Shown here piece by piece: positions 44,146-52,762 of a DNA stretch of 64,000 nucleotides; positions within the stretch are counted from its first letter, which is position 1; the number at the start of each line of letters is the position of its first letter. The notes beneath the pieces were generated by a model that did not search any database, had not been told where the DNA came from, and saw nothing but the letters and a program-made list of their open reading frames with translations. Source of the stretch: Micromonospora fulviviridis (GTDB taxonomy: Bacteria; Actinomycetota; Actinomycetes; Mycobacteriales; Micromonosporaceae). The DNA lies in the NCBI RefSeq assembly GCF_014648395.1, contig NZ_BMRA01000005.1:314011-378010 (forward strand). The letters are read 5' to 3'. Position numbers and translations under genes: made by a program.

Positions 44146-45882
44146 ATGCGCCTGAAGAGGGCAGCCGCCACGGGCGGCGCGCTCGCACTGCTCGTGGTGA
44201 TGGGGGCGTGCAGCGAGAACAAGGGCACCGACGGCGGCTCCGGTGAGAACCGGGTGCAGAGCGGCTCGATCGCCACCGACCCCAAGGATTCGATGGGGCC
44301 GGCCGCCGAGGTGCCCGGCGCCGCCAAGGGCGGGACCTTCCGGGTGATCCGGGAGACCAAGATCTCGCACCTCGACCCGCAGCGGGTCTACTCGTTCGCC
44401 GGTCTGATGAACGCCCCGCTCTACAGCCGCTTCCTGACCACGTTCAAGGACGACGGCTCGGGCAAGGTGACCCTGGTCGGCGACCTCGCCGAGACCCCGG
44501 GCACCGACGTCAACAAGGACTGCAAGGTCTGGGAATTCAAGATCAAGGACGGGGTGAAGTTCGAGGACGGCAGCGCGATCACCTCCAAGGAGATCGCGTA
44601 CGGCATCGCCCGTTCCTTCGACCCGGACCTGACCGGCGGCCCGACCTACCTGCAGGAGTGGCTCGCCAACGACCCGCAGTACGACACCAAGTGGAACTTC
44701 AAGGCGAACAAGACCTCGCTGCCGCCGGGCCTGACCGCGCCGGACGCGAAGACGCTCAAGTTCGAGTTCGCCAAGCCGCACTGTGACCTGCCGTTCGCGG
44801 CGTCGCTGCCGTACACCGCGCCGCTGAAGGCGGACAAGGACACCGGCGTCAACCTGGACAACCAGCCGTTCTCCTCCGGGCCCTACAAGATCACCAAGAA
44901 CACCGCCGGTGTCGAGCTGGTGATGGAGCGGAACGAGAACTGGGACCCGAAGACGGACCCGGTGCGGCACGCGTACCCGGACAAGATCGTCTGGAACTAC
45001 GGCCCGGACGCCGAGGCGGGCGCCAACCGGGTGATCTCCGACAATGGCGACGACCAGACGGCGCTGGCCTGGAACGGCGTGCCGTCGGCGCTGGTCGCCC
45101 GGGTCACCGGCGACGCGACGCTGAAGGACCGCTCGGTGCGCGGCCAGACCCCCAGCCTGTGGCGGCTGACCATCAACACCCAGCGGGTCACCGACCTGTC
45201 GGTGCGCCAGGCGCTCAACTACGCGATCGACCGGGACGGCTTCATCAAGGCGTACGGCGGTGAGGCGTCCGCCAAGGCCGTCACCACGCTGATGCCGCCG
45301 TCGACCATCGGCTGGGAGAGCTACGACGCCTACCCGGCCGGCCCGAGCGGCAACGTCGAGAAGGCCAAGGAGCTGCTCGCCGGCAAGACCCCGGAGCTGG
45401 TGCTCGGCATCAGCGACGACTCGCCGGAGCTGGCCACCCAGCTCAAGGCCAACCTGGAGAAGGCCGGCTTCAAGATCACGGTCAAGACCATCCCGACCGA
45501 CGCCAAGCTCGACGAGACCAGCAAGAAGAACAACCCGTACGACCTCTGGACCGACCAGTGGGCCGCGGACTGGCCGAGCGGTGCGGCGATCCTGCCCGTG
45601 CTCTTCGACGGCCGCACCATCAAGGCCGAGAGCAACAGCAACACCTCGTACGTGAACAGCGACGAGATCAACAAGGAGTTCGACCGGATCCTCGCCATGC
45701 CGGCCGGTGAGCAGGGCAAGGAGTGGGCCAAGCTCGACAAGCGCATCATGACCGAGCTGGCCCCGGCCGTGCCGCTCTTCGTCGAGCAGGGCTACTACCT
45801 GCACGGCTCCAAGGTGGGCGGGATCTACCTGTCCAGCATCTTCGGCTACCCCGCCTTCACGAACGTCTACGTGAAGCAGTGA
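44146..45882 (+). CDS. dppA: Dipeptide/oligopeptide-binding lipoprotein DppA
   Basis: A 578-residue solute-binding protein (SBP_bac_5). A lipoprotein signal MRLKRAAATGGALALLVVMG precedes the lipobox Cys (about 22), so the mature protein is anchored to the outer face of the membrane. The family segment LRFEFKDGVKFEDGS-like reads FKIKDGVKFEDGSAIT, and VRQALNYAIDRDGFIKAYGG is the usual hinge-proximal stretch. Start ATG at 44146 has AGGGAGGAGG. It delivers peptides to DppBCDF. A strong hairpin follows. Confidence 0.95.
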   Translation: MRLKRAAATGGALALLVVMGACSENKGTDGGSGENRVQSGSIATDPKDSMGPAAEVPGAAKGGTFRVIRETKISHLDPQRVYSFAGLMNAPLYSRFLTTFKDDGSGKVTLVGDLAETPGTDVNKDCKVWEFKIKDGVKFEDGSAITSKEIAYGIARSFDPDLTGGPTYLQEWLANDPQYDTKWNFKANKTSLPPGLTAPDAKTLKFEFAKPHCDLPFAASLPYTAPLKADKDTGVNLDNQPFSSGPYKITKNTAGVELVMERNENWDPKTDPVRHAYPDKIVWNYGPDAEAGANRVISDNGDDQTALAWNGVPSALVARVTGDATLKDRSVRGQTPSLWRLTINTQRVTDLSVRQALNYAIDRDGFIKAYGGEASAKAVTTLMPPSTIGWESYDAYPAGPSGNVEKAKELLAGKTPELVLGISDDSPELATQLKANLEKAGFKITVKTIPTDAKLDETSKKNNPYDLWTDQWAADWPSGAAILPVLFDGRTIKAESNSNTSYVNSDEINKEFDRILAMPAGEQGKEWAKLDKRIMTELAPAVPLFVEQGYYLHGSKVGGIYLSSIFGYPAFTNVYVKQ

Positions 45883-45894
45883 CGGCCTGACAGC

Positions 45895-45924
45895 GGGGCC
45901 CCGGTCCGATCGGGCCGGGGCCCC
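45895..45924. terminator. Bidirectional terminator between dppA and the S9 peptidase gene
   Basis: Stem 45895-45907 with 45912-45924 (13 bp, one G-U), loop GATC. It is located 12 nt after the dppA stop and 6 nt after the convergent stop. Confidence 0.8.
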
Positions 45925-45930
45925 CGCGCG

Positions 45931-48075
45931 TCACAGGTGGCGGCGGAGGAAGTCGAGCTCCAGGCGGAGCAGGCGTTCGGCCAACCCGCCGGCCGCCATG
46001 TGGGTGGCGCCGGTGAGGGGCAGCACGGCGTGCGGGCGGCCCGCGGCCAGCAGCGCCCCCGACAGCCGCAGCGTGTGCGCGGCCAGCACGTTGTCGTCCA
46101 TCAGGCCGTGCACCAGCAGCATCGGCCGGGCCTGCGCCGGGTCGCCGACCGGCTCGGCGGCCAGCTCGACCAGCGAGTGGTGGGCGTAGACGTCCATCCC
46201 GTCGTCCGGCATCCCCAGATAGCGCTCGGTGTACGCGGTGTCGTACAGCGTCCAGTCGGTGACCGGCGCGCCGACGATCGCGCACCGGAACAGCTCCGGG
46301 TGGCGCAGCACCGCCAACCCGGCCAGCCAGCCACCGAACGACCAGCCGCGCACCGCCACCCGCTCCAGGTCCAGGTCCGGGTGCTTGCCGGCGAGCGCGG
46401 TCAGCGCGTCCACCTGGTCGGTCAGGATCACGTCGGCCACCCGCCGGTGGATCGCCTTCTCGAACGAGGGGGCGATGCCGGGGGTGCCCCGGTTGTCGAT
46501 GGTCACCACGGCGAAGCCCTGCTCGGCCCACCACTGCCGTTCCAGCCAGGCCCCCCGCGCCGCGATCACCTCCTGGTGGCCCGGGCCGCCGTAGACGTCC
46601 AGCAGCACCGGCAGCTTCGTGCCCTTCACGTGCTCACCCGGGTAGAGCACCGCGCTCGGCAGCCGCCGGTCGGTCACCCGGACCAGCGTGGGCCGCGGCG
46701 CGTACGGCGGGGTCGCGGCGCGCGAGCCCAGCTCACCCACCTCGCGGTCGCCGTGCCAGACCCGCCACCGGGTGCCCGGGTGCTCCAGTGAGGCCACCCC
46801 CACGGCCAGCGTGCTGCCGCCGATCGCGGCGGTGTGCCAGCCGGGGTCGCTGCCCATCCGGCGGGCGTCCACCCCGCCGCCGATCGCCGTTCGCACCCGG
46901 TAGAGGTGGCGCTGGCTCGGTTCGCCCTCGCTCGCCTCGACCAGCAGGTCCGCCGCCGCGTTCGGGCCGGCCGGCAGCCTGCCCACCACCCGCCGCACGT
47001 AGAGCGAGGGCGGGGTGAGCAGGGTGCCGTCGGCGAACAGGCAGCGGGCGTCGTACCCGTCGTGGGCCAGCTCGCCGCCGACCAGCACCCGGCCGTCGGG
47101 CAGGTGCGCCGGGGTGCCGGGGATGGGCTCCACCCAGCGCGGGTCGGCCAGCTCGGCGTGCACCTGCGTCTCCCCGGTGCGCGGATCCACGGCCAGCACC
47201 AGCCCGTGCTGCTGCGACCGGCGCAGCACGGTGATCAGCGGGCCGCCGTCGGCCCAGTCCACCGAGGTGAGGTACGGGTAGGTCTCCCGGTCCCAGTGCA
47301 CGTCGACCCAACCGCCGTCGAGGTCGAGCAGGTGCAGGCTGACCTCCGCGTTCGGCCCACCCGCCCGGGGGTACGCCACGGACGTCGGCGGGCTCGCCGG
47401 GTCGGACGGGTCGTGCAGGTGCCAGCGGTCCAGCCGGGACTCGTCCACCCGGGCGGCCAGCACCGAGCGCCCGTCCGGGGACCACCAGTAGCCGCGGAAC
47501 CGGCCGAACTCCTCCGCCGCGATGTGCTCGGCCAGCCCCCAGGTCACCCCGCTGTCCTCGCCGGCGAGCAGGTTGTCCGTGCCGTCCGGTTCGACCACGC
47601 GCAGCTGGCCCCGGCGTACCCCCTCGGCGGCGTCGGTCACGTAGGCCAGCCGTTCGCCGGTCGGGTCGGGACGCGGGTCGATCACCGGACCGACGGCGGC
47701 CACCTCGACCACGTCGCCGTGCACCAGGTCGGCCCGGAACAGGCGGCCGGCGAGCGCGAACGCGGCCACCCGGCCGGCGCCGTCCAGGGCGTACGAGCCG
47801 ATGCCGGCGGCGCTGAGCCGCAGCCGCTCGCGCAGCGCCCGCTCACCCGGCGCCAGCTCGACCGGTTCGCCGTCGGTGCCGAGCAGCACCGCCGGGTCGG
47901 CGACGAGGCGCTCCTCGCCGGAGGCGACGTCGAGCAGCCAGAGCGCGTCGGCCGGGTCCTCCGGTCCCGACGAGCGCAGGAAGATGACCCGGGAGCCGTC
48001 GTCGGTGACGGAGACGGAGCGCGGCGCCCCGTGGCTGAACCGACGGGTGCGGGCGGCCAGCTCGGGAAAGTCCAC
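45931..48075 (-). CDS. S9-family prolyl oligopeptidase (DPP-IV type)
   Basis: A 714-residue serine peptidase with an N-terminal beta-propeller (about 1-450) and a C-terminal alpha/beta-hydrolase domain. The AEEFGRFRGYWWSPDG stretch gives the Glu pair that binds the substrate N-terminus in DPP-IV enzymes. The catalytic triad is seen as GWSFGGW (Ser near 580), MDDNV (Asp) and THM (His). No signal peptide was seen, so it is cytosolic and may finish digestion of peptides imported by the adjacent dpp system. GTG at 48075 has TACTCT 8 nt upstream; the long open frame upstream is antisense to mshB and rejected. Confidence 0.93.
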   Translation of the reverse strand: MDFPELAARTRRFSHGAPRSVSVTDDGSRVIFLRSSGPEDPADALWLLDVASGEERLVADPAVLLGTDGEPVELAPGERALRERLRLSAAGIGSYALDGAGRVAAFALAGRLFRADLVHGDVVEVAAVGPVIDPRPDPTGERLAYVTDAAEGVRRGQLRVVEPDGTDNLLAGEDSGVTWGLAEHIAAEEFGRFRGYWWSPDGRSVLAARVDESRLDRWHLHDPSDPASPPTSVAYPRAGGPNAEVSLHLLDLDGGWVDVHWDRETYPYLTSVDWADGGPLITVLRRSQQHGLVLAVDPRTGETQVHAELADPRWVEPIPGTPAHLPDGRVLVGGELAHDGYDARCLFADGTLLTPPSLYVRRVVGRLPAGPNAAADLLVEASEGEPSQRHLYRVRTAIGGGVDARRMGSDPGWHTAAIGGSTLAVGVASLEHPGTRWRVWHGDREVGELGSRAATPPYAPRPTLVRVTDRRLPSAVLYPGEHVKGTKLPVLLDVYGGPGHQEVIAARGAWLERQWWAEQGFAVVTIDNRGTPGIAPSFEKAIHRRVADVILTDQVDALTALAGKHPDLDLERVAVRGWSFGGWLAGLAVLRHPELFRCAIVGAPVTDWTLYDTAYTERYLGMPDDGMDVYAHHSLVELAAEPVGDPAQARPMLLVHGLMDDNVLAAHTLRLSGALLAAGRPHAVLPLTGATHMAAGGLAERLLRLELDFLRRHL

Positions 48076-48083
48076 GCCTGTAG

Positions 48084-48089
48084 AGAGTA
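48084..48089 (-). promoter_or_regulatory. -10 hexamer, leaderless promoter of S9 peptidase
   Basis: TACTCT on the minus strand ends 8 nt before the GTG at 48075; no ribosome site is present. Confidence 0.4.
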
Positions 48090-48158
48090 GGCGCGCGCCG
48101 GGCGTGATGTGGCCGACCTGGGCGGACGCGTAAGCATCGAGCGGGCAGGACCGCCGGT

Positions 48159-48164
48159 TAGAGT
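48159..48164 (+). promoter_or_regulatory. -10 hexamer, leaderless mshB promoter
   Basis: TAGAGT ends 7 nt before the GTG at 48172. It is in the 96-bp divergent region shared with the S9 peptidase gene. Confidence 0.45.
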
Positions 48165-48171
48165 GACGGGC

Positions 48172-49086
48172 GTGACGAGCCTGCCCGACCGACGCCTGCT
48201 GCTGGTCCACGCGCACCCCGACGACGAGTCCATCGGCACCGGCGCGACGATGGCGCACTACGCCGCCACCGGCGCCCACGTCACCCTGGTCACCTGCACG
48301 CTGGGCGAGGAGGGCGAGATCCACGTGCCGGCGCTGGCCCAGCTCGCCGCGGCCGAGGCCGACCAGCTCGGCGGCTACCGGATCGGCGAGCTGGCGGCCG
48401 CCTGCGCGGCGCTCGGCGTCACCGACCACCGCTTCCTCGGCGGCGCGGGCCGCTACCGCGACTCCGGGATGATGGGGCTGGCCACCAACGAACACCCGCG
48501 GGCGTTCTGGCAGGCCGACCTCGACGAGGCCGCCGGCCACCTGCTGGAGGTCATCCGCGAGGTCCGCCCGCAGGTGATGATCACGTACGACCCGAACGGC
48601 TTCTACGGCCACCCCGACCACATCCAGGCACACCGGGTCGCCATGCGCGGCGTGGAACTCGCCGCCGCCGAGGGGATCGCCCCGGCGAAGGTCTACTGGA
48701 CGGCGATGCCGCGCGGCGTGCTGGAGGCCGGCCTGGACGCGTTCACCGAGTCGTCGGACAACCCCTTCGCCGGCATCGAGAGCGCGGACGAGCTGCCCTT
48801 CGGCACCCCGGACGAGGGGATCGCCGCGTGCATCGACGCCACCGACCAGCACGTCGCCAAGGAGGCGGCGATGCGGGCGCACGCCACCCAGATCCCGGCC
48901 AACTCCTGGCTCTACTCGATCGCCGGCAACTTCGGCGCCGAATTCATGGGGGTGGAGTACTTCACCCTCGCGGTCGGCGAGAAGGGCCCGGGCAGCGGCC
49001 CGTACGGCTGGGAGGACGACCTCTTCGCCGGGTTGGCGCTGGACCGGCCGGACCGGTCCCCGGTCACGGCGGCCGGCCTCCGGTGA
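48172..49086 (+). CDS. mshB: N-acetyl-1-D-myo-inositol-2-amino-2-deoxy-alpha-D-glucopyranoside deacetylase
   Basis: A 304-residue zinc deacetylase, the second enzyme-catalysed step of mycothiol synthesis (GlcNAc-inositol to GlcN-inositol). The LmbE-type HAHPDDES (about 13-20) and GHPDH (about 145-149) provide the zinc ligands, and [35 protein letters not shown] and [13 protein letters not shown] match MshB closely; the related amidase Mca is longer and differs in these loops. GTG at 48172 ([16 protein letters not shown]) is used with a leaderless promoter. The following membrane gene overlaps by 4 nt. Confidence 0.95.
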   Translation: MTSLPDRRLLLVHAHPDDESIGTGATMAHYAATGAHVTLVTCTLGEEGEIHVPALAQLAAAEADQLGGYRIGELAAACAALGVTDHRFLGGAGRYRDSGMMGLATNEHPRAFWQADLDEAAGHLLEVIREVRPQVMITYDPNGFYGHPDHIQAHRVAMRGVELAAAEGIAPAKVYWTAMPRGVLEAGLDAFTESSDNPFAGIESADELPFGTPDEGIAACIDATDQHVAKEAAMRAHATQIPANSWLYSIAGNFGAEFMGVEYFTLAVGEKGPGSGPYGWEDDLFAGLALDRPDRSPVTAAGLR

Positions 49087-49574
49087 CGCTGCCCGCCGCA
49101 CCCATGTCGGTCGCCCCCGAGCAGGAGCCCCCCGCGCCCGAGCCGCCGGCCCGGGCGGTCGACCTCGTGCTGCGCGTCGCCGGCGGGGTGGTGGCGGTCT
49201 GGGCCGGCGTCCTCGCCGCGGTGCTCGCCCTGCTCTTCGCCACCTGGGCCTGGGAGGTGGTCGAGGGCCTGTCCGGCGGCGCCGGCAAGGCCCTGGTCGG
49301 CATCTCGCTGGCGGTGGGCGGGATCGCCGCGGTGGTGGTGCTGACGGTGCTGGTGAGCTGGTTCGCCCACCTGGCGGTCGGCACCCGCTGGGCGGCGGCG
49401 CTGGCGGCCCTGCCCTGGTTCGTGGTGATCGTCGCGGGCGGCTTCCGCACCGTCGAGGGCGACCTCGCGCTCAGCGGCGACAACGTGCTCGGCCTCGGGC
49501 TCATCGTGGCGGGCGCGATCACCTTCGCGGTGATGGGTTTCCGGCAGATCGTGGTGCCGCCCGCCGTCCGCTGA
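49083..49574 (+). CDS. Four-helix membrane protein coupled to mshB
   Basis: A 163-residue integral membrane protein. A Pro/Glu-rich N-terminus ([18 protein letters not shown]) precedes four helices at about 35-58, 70-95, 102-120 and 130-152. The GTG at 49083 overlaps the mshB stop (GTGA); an ATG 21 nt further in is an alternative start. No family recognised, but similar small membrane genes commonly follow mshB in actinobacteria. Function unknown. Confidence 0.78.
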   Translation: MTLPAAPMSVAPEQEPPAPEPPARAVDLVLRVAGGVVAVWAGVLAAVLALLFATWAWEVVEGLSGGAGKALVGISLAVGGIAAVVVLTVLVSWFAHLAVGTRWAAALAALPWFVVIVAGGFRTVEGDLALSGDNVLGLGLIVAGAITFAVMGFRQIVVPPAVR

Positions 49575-49660
49575 GGGTGCAGACGCCGCACAGGTTGCGG
49601 TGGTAGATATCTCTGCCAGGAGCCCACCGAGGGGGCGGGCGGTACGGCGGGAGGCGTGCG

Positions 49661-50125
49661 ATGTTCCAGCGGTGGCGTGCGGTCGGCGTGCTGGCGGCCG
49701 CGCTGTTCGTGGTCAACGTGGTGGCGCGGCTGGTCATCAAGTTCGCCTACCCTGACGACGACACCGCCGCCGGCCGGGTGTCGCTCGTGATGTTCCTGGT
49801 CATCGGGCTGATCCTGGCCGTCACGGCGTTCCGCTGGGGCGCGGAGCGGCCGGCCGGCCACTGGACCGGCGACCTGGCCGTCGCGGTGGTCGCGGCGCTG
49901 GCGCTGACCGTCTTCGTCGGCCCGCTGCTGGTCGGCGAGAACCCGTTCGAGGGTGGCGCCGGCCTCTTCTTCGCCCAGATCTGGCTCTACCTGGCGGCCA
50001 CGGTGGCCGGCGTGCTGGTCGGTTACCTGACCCTCACCGCGCTGGGGCGCGACTTCCGCTCGCGGCAGCTCAAGCGCTACGCCGAGCTGAAGGCGACCAA
50101 GCCCCGCAAGGTCGTCCGCCGCTGA
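49661..50125 (+). CDS. Four-helix membrane protein
   Basis: A 154-residue membrane protein with helices near 7-27, 40-57, 72-92 and 105-127 and a basic C-terminal tail (RDFRSRQLKRYAELKATKPRK). ATG at 49661 has GCGGGAGGCG upstream. The 86 nt from the previous gene contain no obvious terminator, so it may share the mshB transcript. Function unknown. The 129-nt gap after it (50126-50254) is convergent with the next gene and contains G+C-rich stretches without a clear single hairpin. Confidence 0.78.
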   Translation: MFQRWRAVGVLAAALFVVNVVARLVIKFAYPDDDTAAGRVSLVMFLVIGLILAVTAFRWGAERPAGHWTGDLAVAVVAALALTVFVGPLLVGENPFEGGAGLFFAQIWLYLAATVAGVLVGYLTLTALGRDFRSRQLKRYAELKATKPRKVVRR

Positions 50126-50254
50126 GGCGGCCCGCGACCCCGCGGCGTGCCGGCGCCGGGTGATCCCGCCCGGCGCCGCCCCCTCCGGGTACGGCGTCCG
50201 GGCGGAACCGGCCCGGCGTCGCGGCCTCGCCCGCGGTGGGCGCGGCCGTCCCGC

Positions 50255-51337
50255 TCAGTCCCGCCCGGTGGCGGGCAGGGGCGGCGTGTCGACCGACTCG
50301 GCGGCCGGACCGGAGCCTCCGGTGATCATGGTGCCCTCCGGGGTGACCACCTCATCCACCGCGTCCACCTCCGGCGGCACCATGGACGCCACGACCCGGT
50401 CCGCCGTGTCCATGCTCAGCGTCGGGCCCGAGCGGGATCCGTCGGCCACCCGGACGGGCTGCCGGCCGCCGGTGTCCGCGCCGCCGGACCGCTGCCGCGG
50501 GACCGTTCCGCCGTCCGCCTCGGCCCGCGGCTTGGGGGCGGCCGTCGCGCTCGCGGCCGGCAGGGCCGGCAACTCGGTCGCCTCCGTACCCGGCGCCTCC
50601 AGCTCCGCGGCGCGGCGCTCGACCTCCTCGACCTCCGGGGCCTGCGGCGCGACGTCCGCCAGATCCGCCGCCCGCTGTTCCAGCTCCGCGAGCTCCGTCG
50701 CGTCCGGTGCCGCGCCGGTCGGCGTATCCCGGCGGGAGCCCGACCGGGATCCGCGCGAGCCGGAGCCGTCCCGCGGGCTGGAGCCGCCTCGCGATCCGGT
50801 GGTCTTGCGGCCCTCGCGCAGGGCCTGGACGAGCGCGTCGACCAGCTCCGGCTTGCGCATGTCGGCGGTGCCGGTGACGCCGCGCCGGCGGAGGCGGTCG
50901 CGGAGCTGGTCGACCTTCAGGCGGGCGATCTCGCTCTCGTTGACCTCGGGGGTGTTCGGCGTCTGGTTGCCCGGCTGTTCACCGCCGTTGCCGCGACGGC
51001 GGGGCGCGGAACCGGCGCCCGAGCGGCCGCCCGTGCCGCGCCGGCCGGGTCCGGAGGCGGACGAGGCCCGGTCACGACCGGAACCCGAGCCGCCGCGGGA
51101 ACGGGTGGTCTTGCGGCCCTCGCGCAGGGCCTGGACGAGCGCGTCGACCAGCTCCGGCTTGCGCATGTCGGCGGTGCCGGTGACGCCGCGCCGGCGCAGC
51201 CGGTCGCGGAGCTGGTCGACCTTCAGGCGGGCGATCTCGCTCTCGTTGATGTCGGGGGTGTCCGGCGTCTGGTTGCCGGGCTGGTTCTTCGTCGCCGCCG
51301 CGCCGCTGCCGCGCCGCGCCGTGTGCTGCTTGGCCAT
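50255..51337 (-). CDS. Protein with two near-identical Rho-N/SAP-like domains
   Basis: A 360-residue, low-complexity protein. Two copies of a ~45-residue helix-extended-loop-helix domain (IARLKVDQLRDRLRRRGVTG then TADMRKPELVDALVQALREG) lie at about 33-77 and 135-179, separated by a basic Arg/Gly/Ser linker. The domain resembles the Rho N-terminal/SAP-type nucleic-acid-binding fold. The C-terminal half is acidic, Pro/Ala-rich (LEQRAADLADVAPQAPEVEE). A nucleoid- or RNA-binding role is plausible; the basic linkers support nucleic-acid binding. ATG at 51337 follows GAGGAAGGACC. The two domain copies are almost identical at DNA level. Confidence 0.82.
   Translation of the reverse strand: MAKQHTARRGSGAAATKNQPGNQTPDTPDINESEIARLKVDQLRDRLRRRGVTGTADMRKPELVDALVQALREGRKTTRSRGGSGSGRDRASSASGPGRRGTGGRSGAGSAPRRRGNGGEQPGNQTPNTPEVNESEIARLKVDQLRDRLRRRGVTGTADMRKPELVDALVQALREGRKTTGSRGGSSPRDGSGSRGSRSGSRRDTPTGAAPDATELAELEQRAADLADVAPQAPEVEEVERRAAELEAPGTEATELPALPAASATAAPKPRAEADGGTVPRQRSGGADTGGRQPVRVADGSRSGPTLSMDTADRVVASMVPPEVDAVDEVVTPEGTMITGGSGPAAESVDTPPLPATGRD
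50798..50973. repeat. Direct repeat copy A (internal gene duplication)
   Basis: About 175 bp matching 51104-51279 with roughly six differences; the copies are offset by 306 bp (102 codons). Confidence 0.88.
51104..51279. repeat. Direct repeat copy B (internal gene duplication)
   Basis: Partner of 50798-50973; differences include GAGGCGG against CAGCCGG and a few silent-looking changes near the 5' end of each domain. Confidence 0.88.
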
Positions 51338-51405
51338 CGCGCAGGTCCTTCCTCACCGGGGTACGGACCTCTCCGTACCCCGGACGACCTGCCGGAACCC
51401 TTCGA

Positions 51406-52356
51406 TCAGTCCGGGGCGACCCGGGTCAGGTAGGTGTGGTGGGTGGTGAAGCCGAGCCGCTGGTAGAGGGCCACGGCGCCGGTGTTGCGCTGCTCCACCT
51501 GGAGGAACGCCTGCGTGGCGCCCTCCGCCCGGCCCCAGTCGGCCAGCGCCCGGATGACCGCGCCCGCGTACCCGCGCCGGCGGGCCTCCGGCAGCACCTC
51601 GATGAGCGTGAGGCCGAGCCAGCGCCCCTCGCCGGTGACCGTGCCCCGGCCCACCGCGAGCAGCCGGCCGTCGACGTGCAGGTGGGCGAAGCGGACCCGG
51701 TCCACGGCGGTCAGCACGTGCCGTGCGGCGTCGGGCAGCCCGCCCTTGCGGCCGGCCGCCACCGACAGCCACTCCGCCGAGGGCGTCGGGGACAGCCCGA
51801 CCGGCGGCAGGTCGGGGCGCCCCGGCGGCAGCGCGGCGAGCGGCGCGGTCTGCACCAGCACCGGCGGCCGGGCGGCCCAGCCCCGCGCGTCCAGCTCGGC
51901 GCCGACCGGCGCGGCCAGTGGCAGCGGGGTGTTCACCAGGGCGGGCTGGCCTCGGTCGGCGTACCAGCGCTGCACCGCGTCCAGCGCGGCGGGCAGCGGG
52001 CGGTCCGGGTCGCCGACCGGCAGCGCGCTGTTCGCCCGGCCGGTCCAGCCCGCGGCGCTGCGCAGCAGCCAGCCGCCGAGCCGCCCGCGTACCGGGGCGG
52101 GCCACGCCTCGTCGGCGGCCAGCTCGAGGGCGATCACGGCGGCGGCCGTCGGCCGGCGGGCCGCCGGTACCCGTTTCGCGCGGTGCACCTCGTCCACCGG
52201 GACCCGCAGCCGGCCCCGGTCGGTGGCCAGCGTGATGTGGGTCTCGCTCAGCTCGACCAGTTCGCCGAGCGCGTCCGAGAACAGCGGCCGGCCTTCGCGA
52301 ATCCCCACAATCCGGCGGACCACGATCCGGTGTCCCACGTCCTGCTGTCGGAGCAC
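51406..52356 (-). CDS. GNAT acetyltransferase with N-terminal SH3-like domain (Rv0428c-like)
   Basis: A 316-residue protein. Residues about 5-60 (DVGHRIVVRRIVGIREGRPL, then ELSETHITLATDRGRLRVPV) form the SH3-like beta-barrel of Rv0428c-type proteins, a mycobacterial enzyme reported to acetylate histone. The C-terminal ~100 residues form the GNAT fold with the acetyl-CoA motif LPEARRRGYAGAVIRALADW and ending VEQRNTGAVALYQRLGFTTH. GTG at 52356 has GGGGAGGGGG close upstream. Divergent from the ferredoxin gene. The true substrate here is unknown. Confidence 0.9.
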   Translation of the reverse strand: MLRQQDVGHRIVVRRIVGIREGRPLFSDALGELVELSETHITLATDRGRLRVPVDEVHRAKRVPAARRPTAAAVIALELAADEAWPAPVRGRLGGWLLRSAAGWTGRANSALPVGDPDRPLPAALDAVQRWYADRGQPALVNTPLPLAAPVGAELDARGWAARPPVLVQTAPLAALPPGRPDLPPVGLSPTPSAEWLSVAAGRKGGLPDAARHVLTAVDRVRFAHLHVDGRLLAVGRGTVTGEGRWLGLTLIEVLPEARRRGYAGAVIRALADWGRAEGATQAFLQVEQRNTGAVALYQRLGFTTHHTYLTRVAPD

Positions 52357-52435
52357 GATCGACCCCCTCCCCGGCGAGATACTAGGCTCTAACCGTCGCG
52401 GATGATCGCGACGAGTCTTGCGGAGGAGAAGACCG

Positions 52436-52762
52436 GTGACCTACATCATCGCCGAGCCGTGCGTGGACGTGCTCGACAAGGCATGCATCGAGGAGTGCCC
52501 GGTCGACTGCATCTACGAGGGCAACCGGATGCTCTACATCCACCCCGACGAGTGCGTCGACTGTGGTGCCTGTGAGCCGGTCTGCCCGGTCGAAGCGATC
52601 TTCTACGAGGACGACGTCCCGGAGCAGTGGAAGGACTACACCGGGGCGAACTACGAGTTCTTCGAGGACCTGGGCTCGCCGGGCGGCGCCTCCAAGATCG
52701 GCAAGGTGGAGAAGGACGCGACCTTCGTGGCCGCGCAGCCGCCGCGCGGAGAGGGCCACTGA
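52436..52762 (+). CDS. fdxA: Seven-iron ferredoxin
   Basis: A 108-residue ferredoxin with one [3Fe-4S] and one [4Fe-4S] cluster. The Cys pattern CIEECPVDCIYEG and CVDCGACEPVCPVEAI is the 7Fe type, and the C-terminal extension (DYTGANYEFFEDLGSPGGA) matches actinobacterial FdxA. GTG at 52436 has GGAGGAG upstream; TAGGCT (52383-52388) is a likely -10. Its stop overlaps the start of dapC (CTGA). It donates electrons to cytoplasmic redox enzymes; the partner is unknown. Confidence 0.96.
   Translation: MTYIIAEPCVDVLDKACIEECPVDCIYEGNRMLYIHPDECVDCGACEPVCPVEAIFYEDDVPEQWKDYTGANYEFFEDLGSPGGASKIGKVEKDATFVAAQPPRGEGH

Noticed and set aside
48076..49101. N-terminal extension of the S9 peptidase frame through the mshB region
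   Set aside because: Antisense to mshB and without protein-like character; the GTG at 48075 fits the family start.
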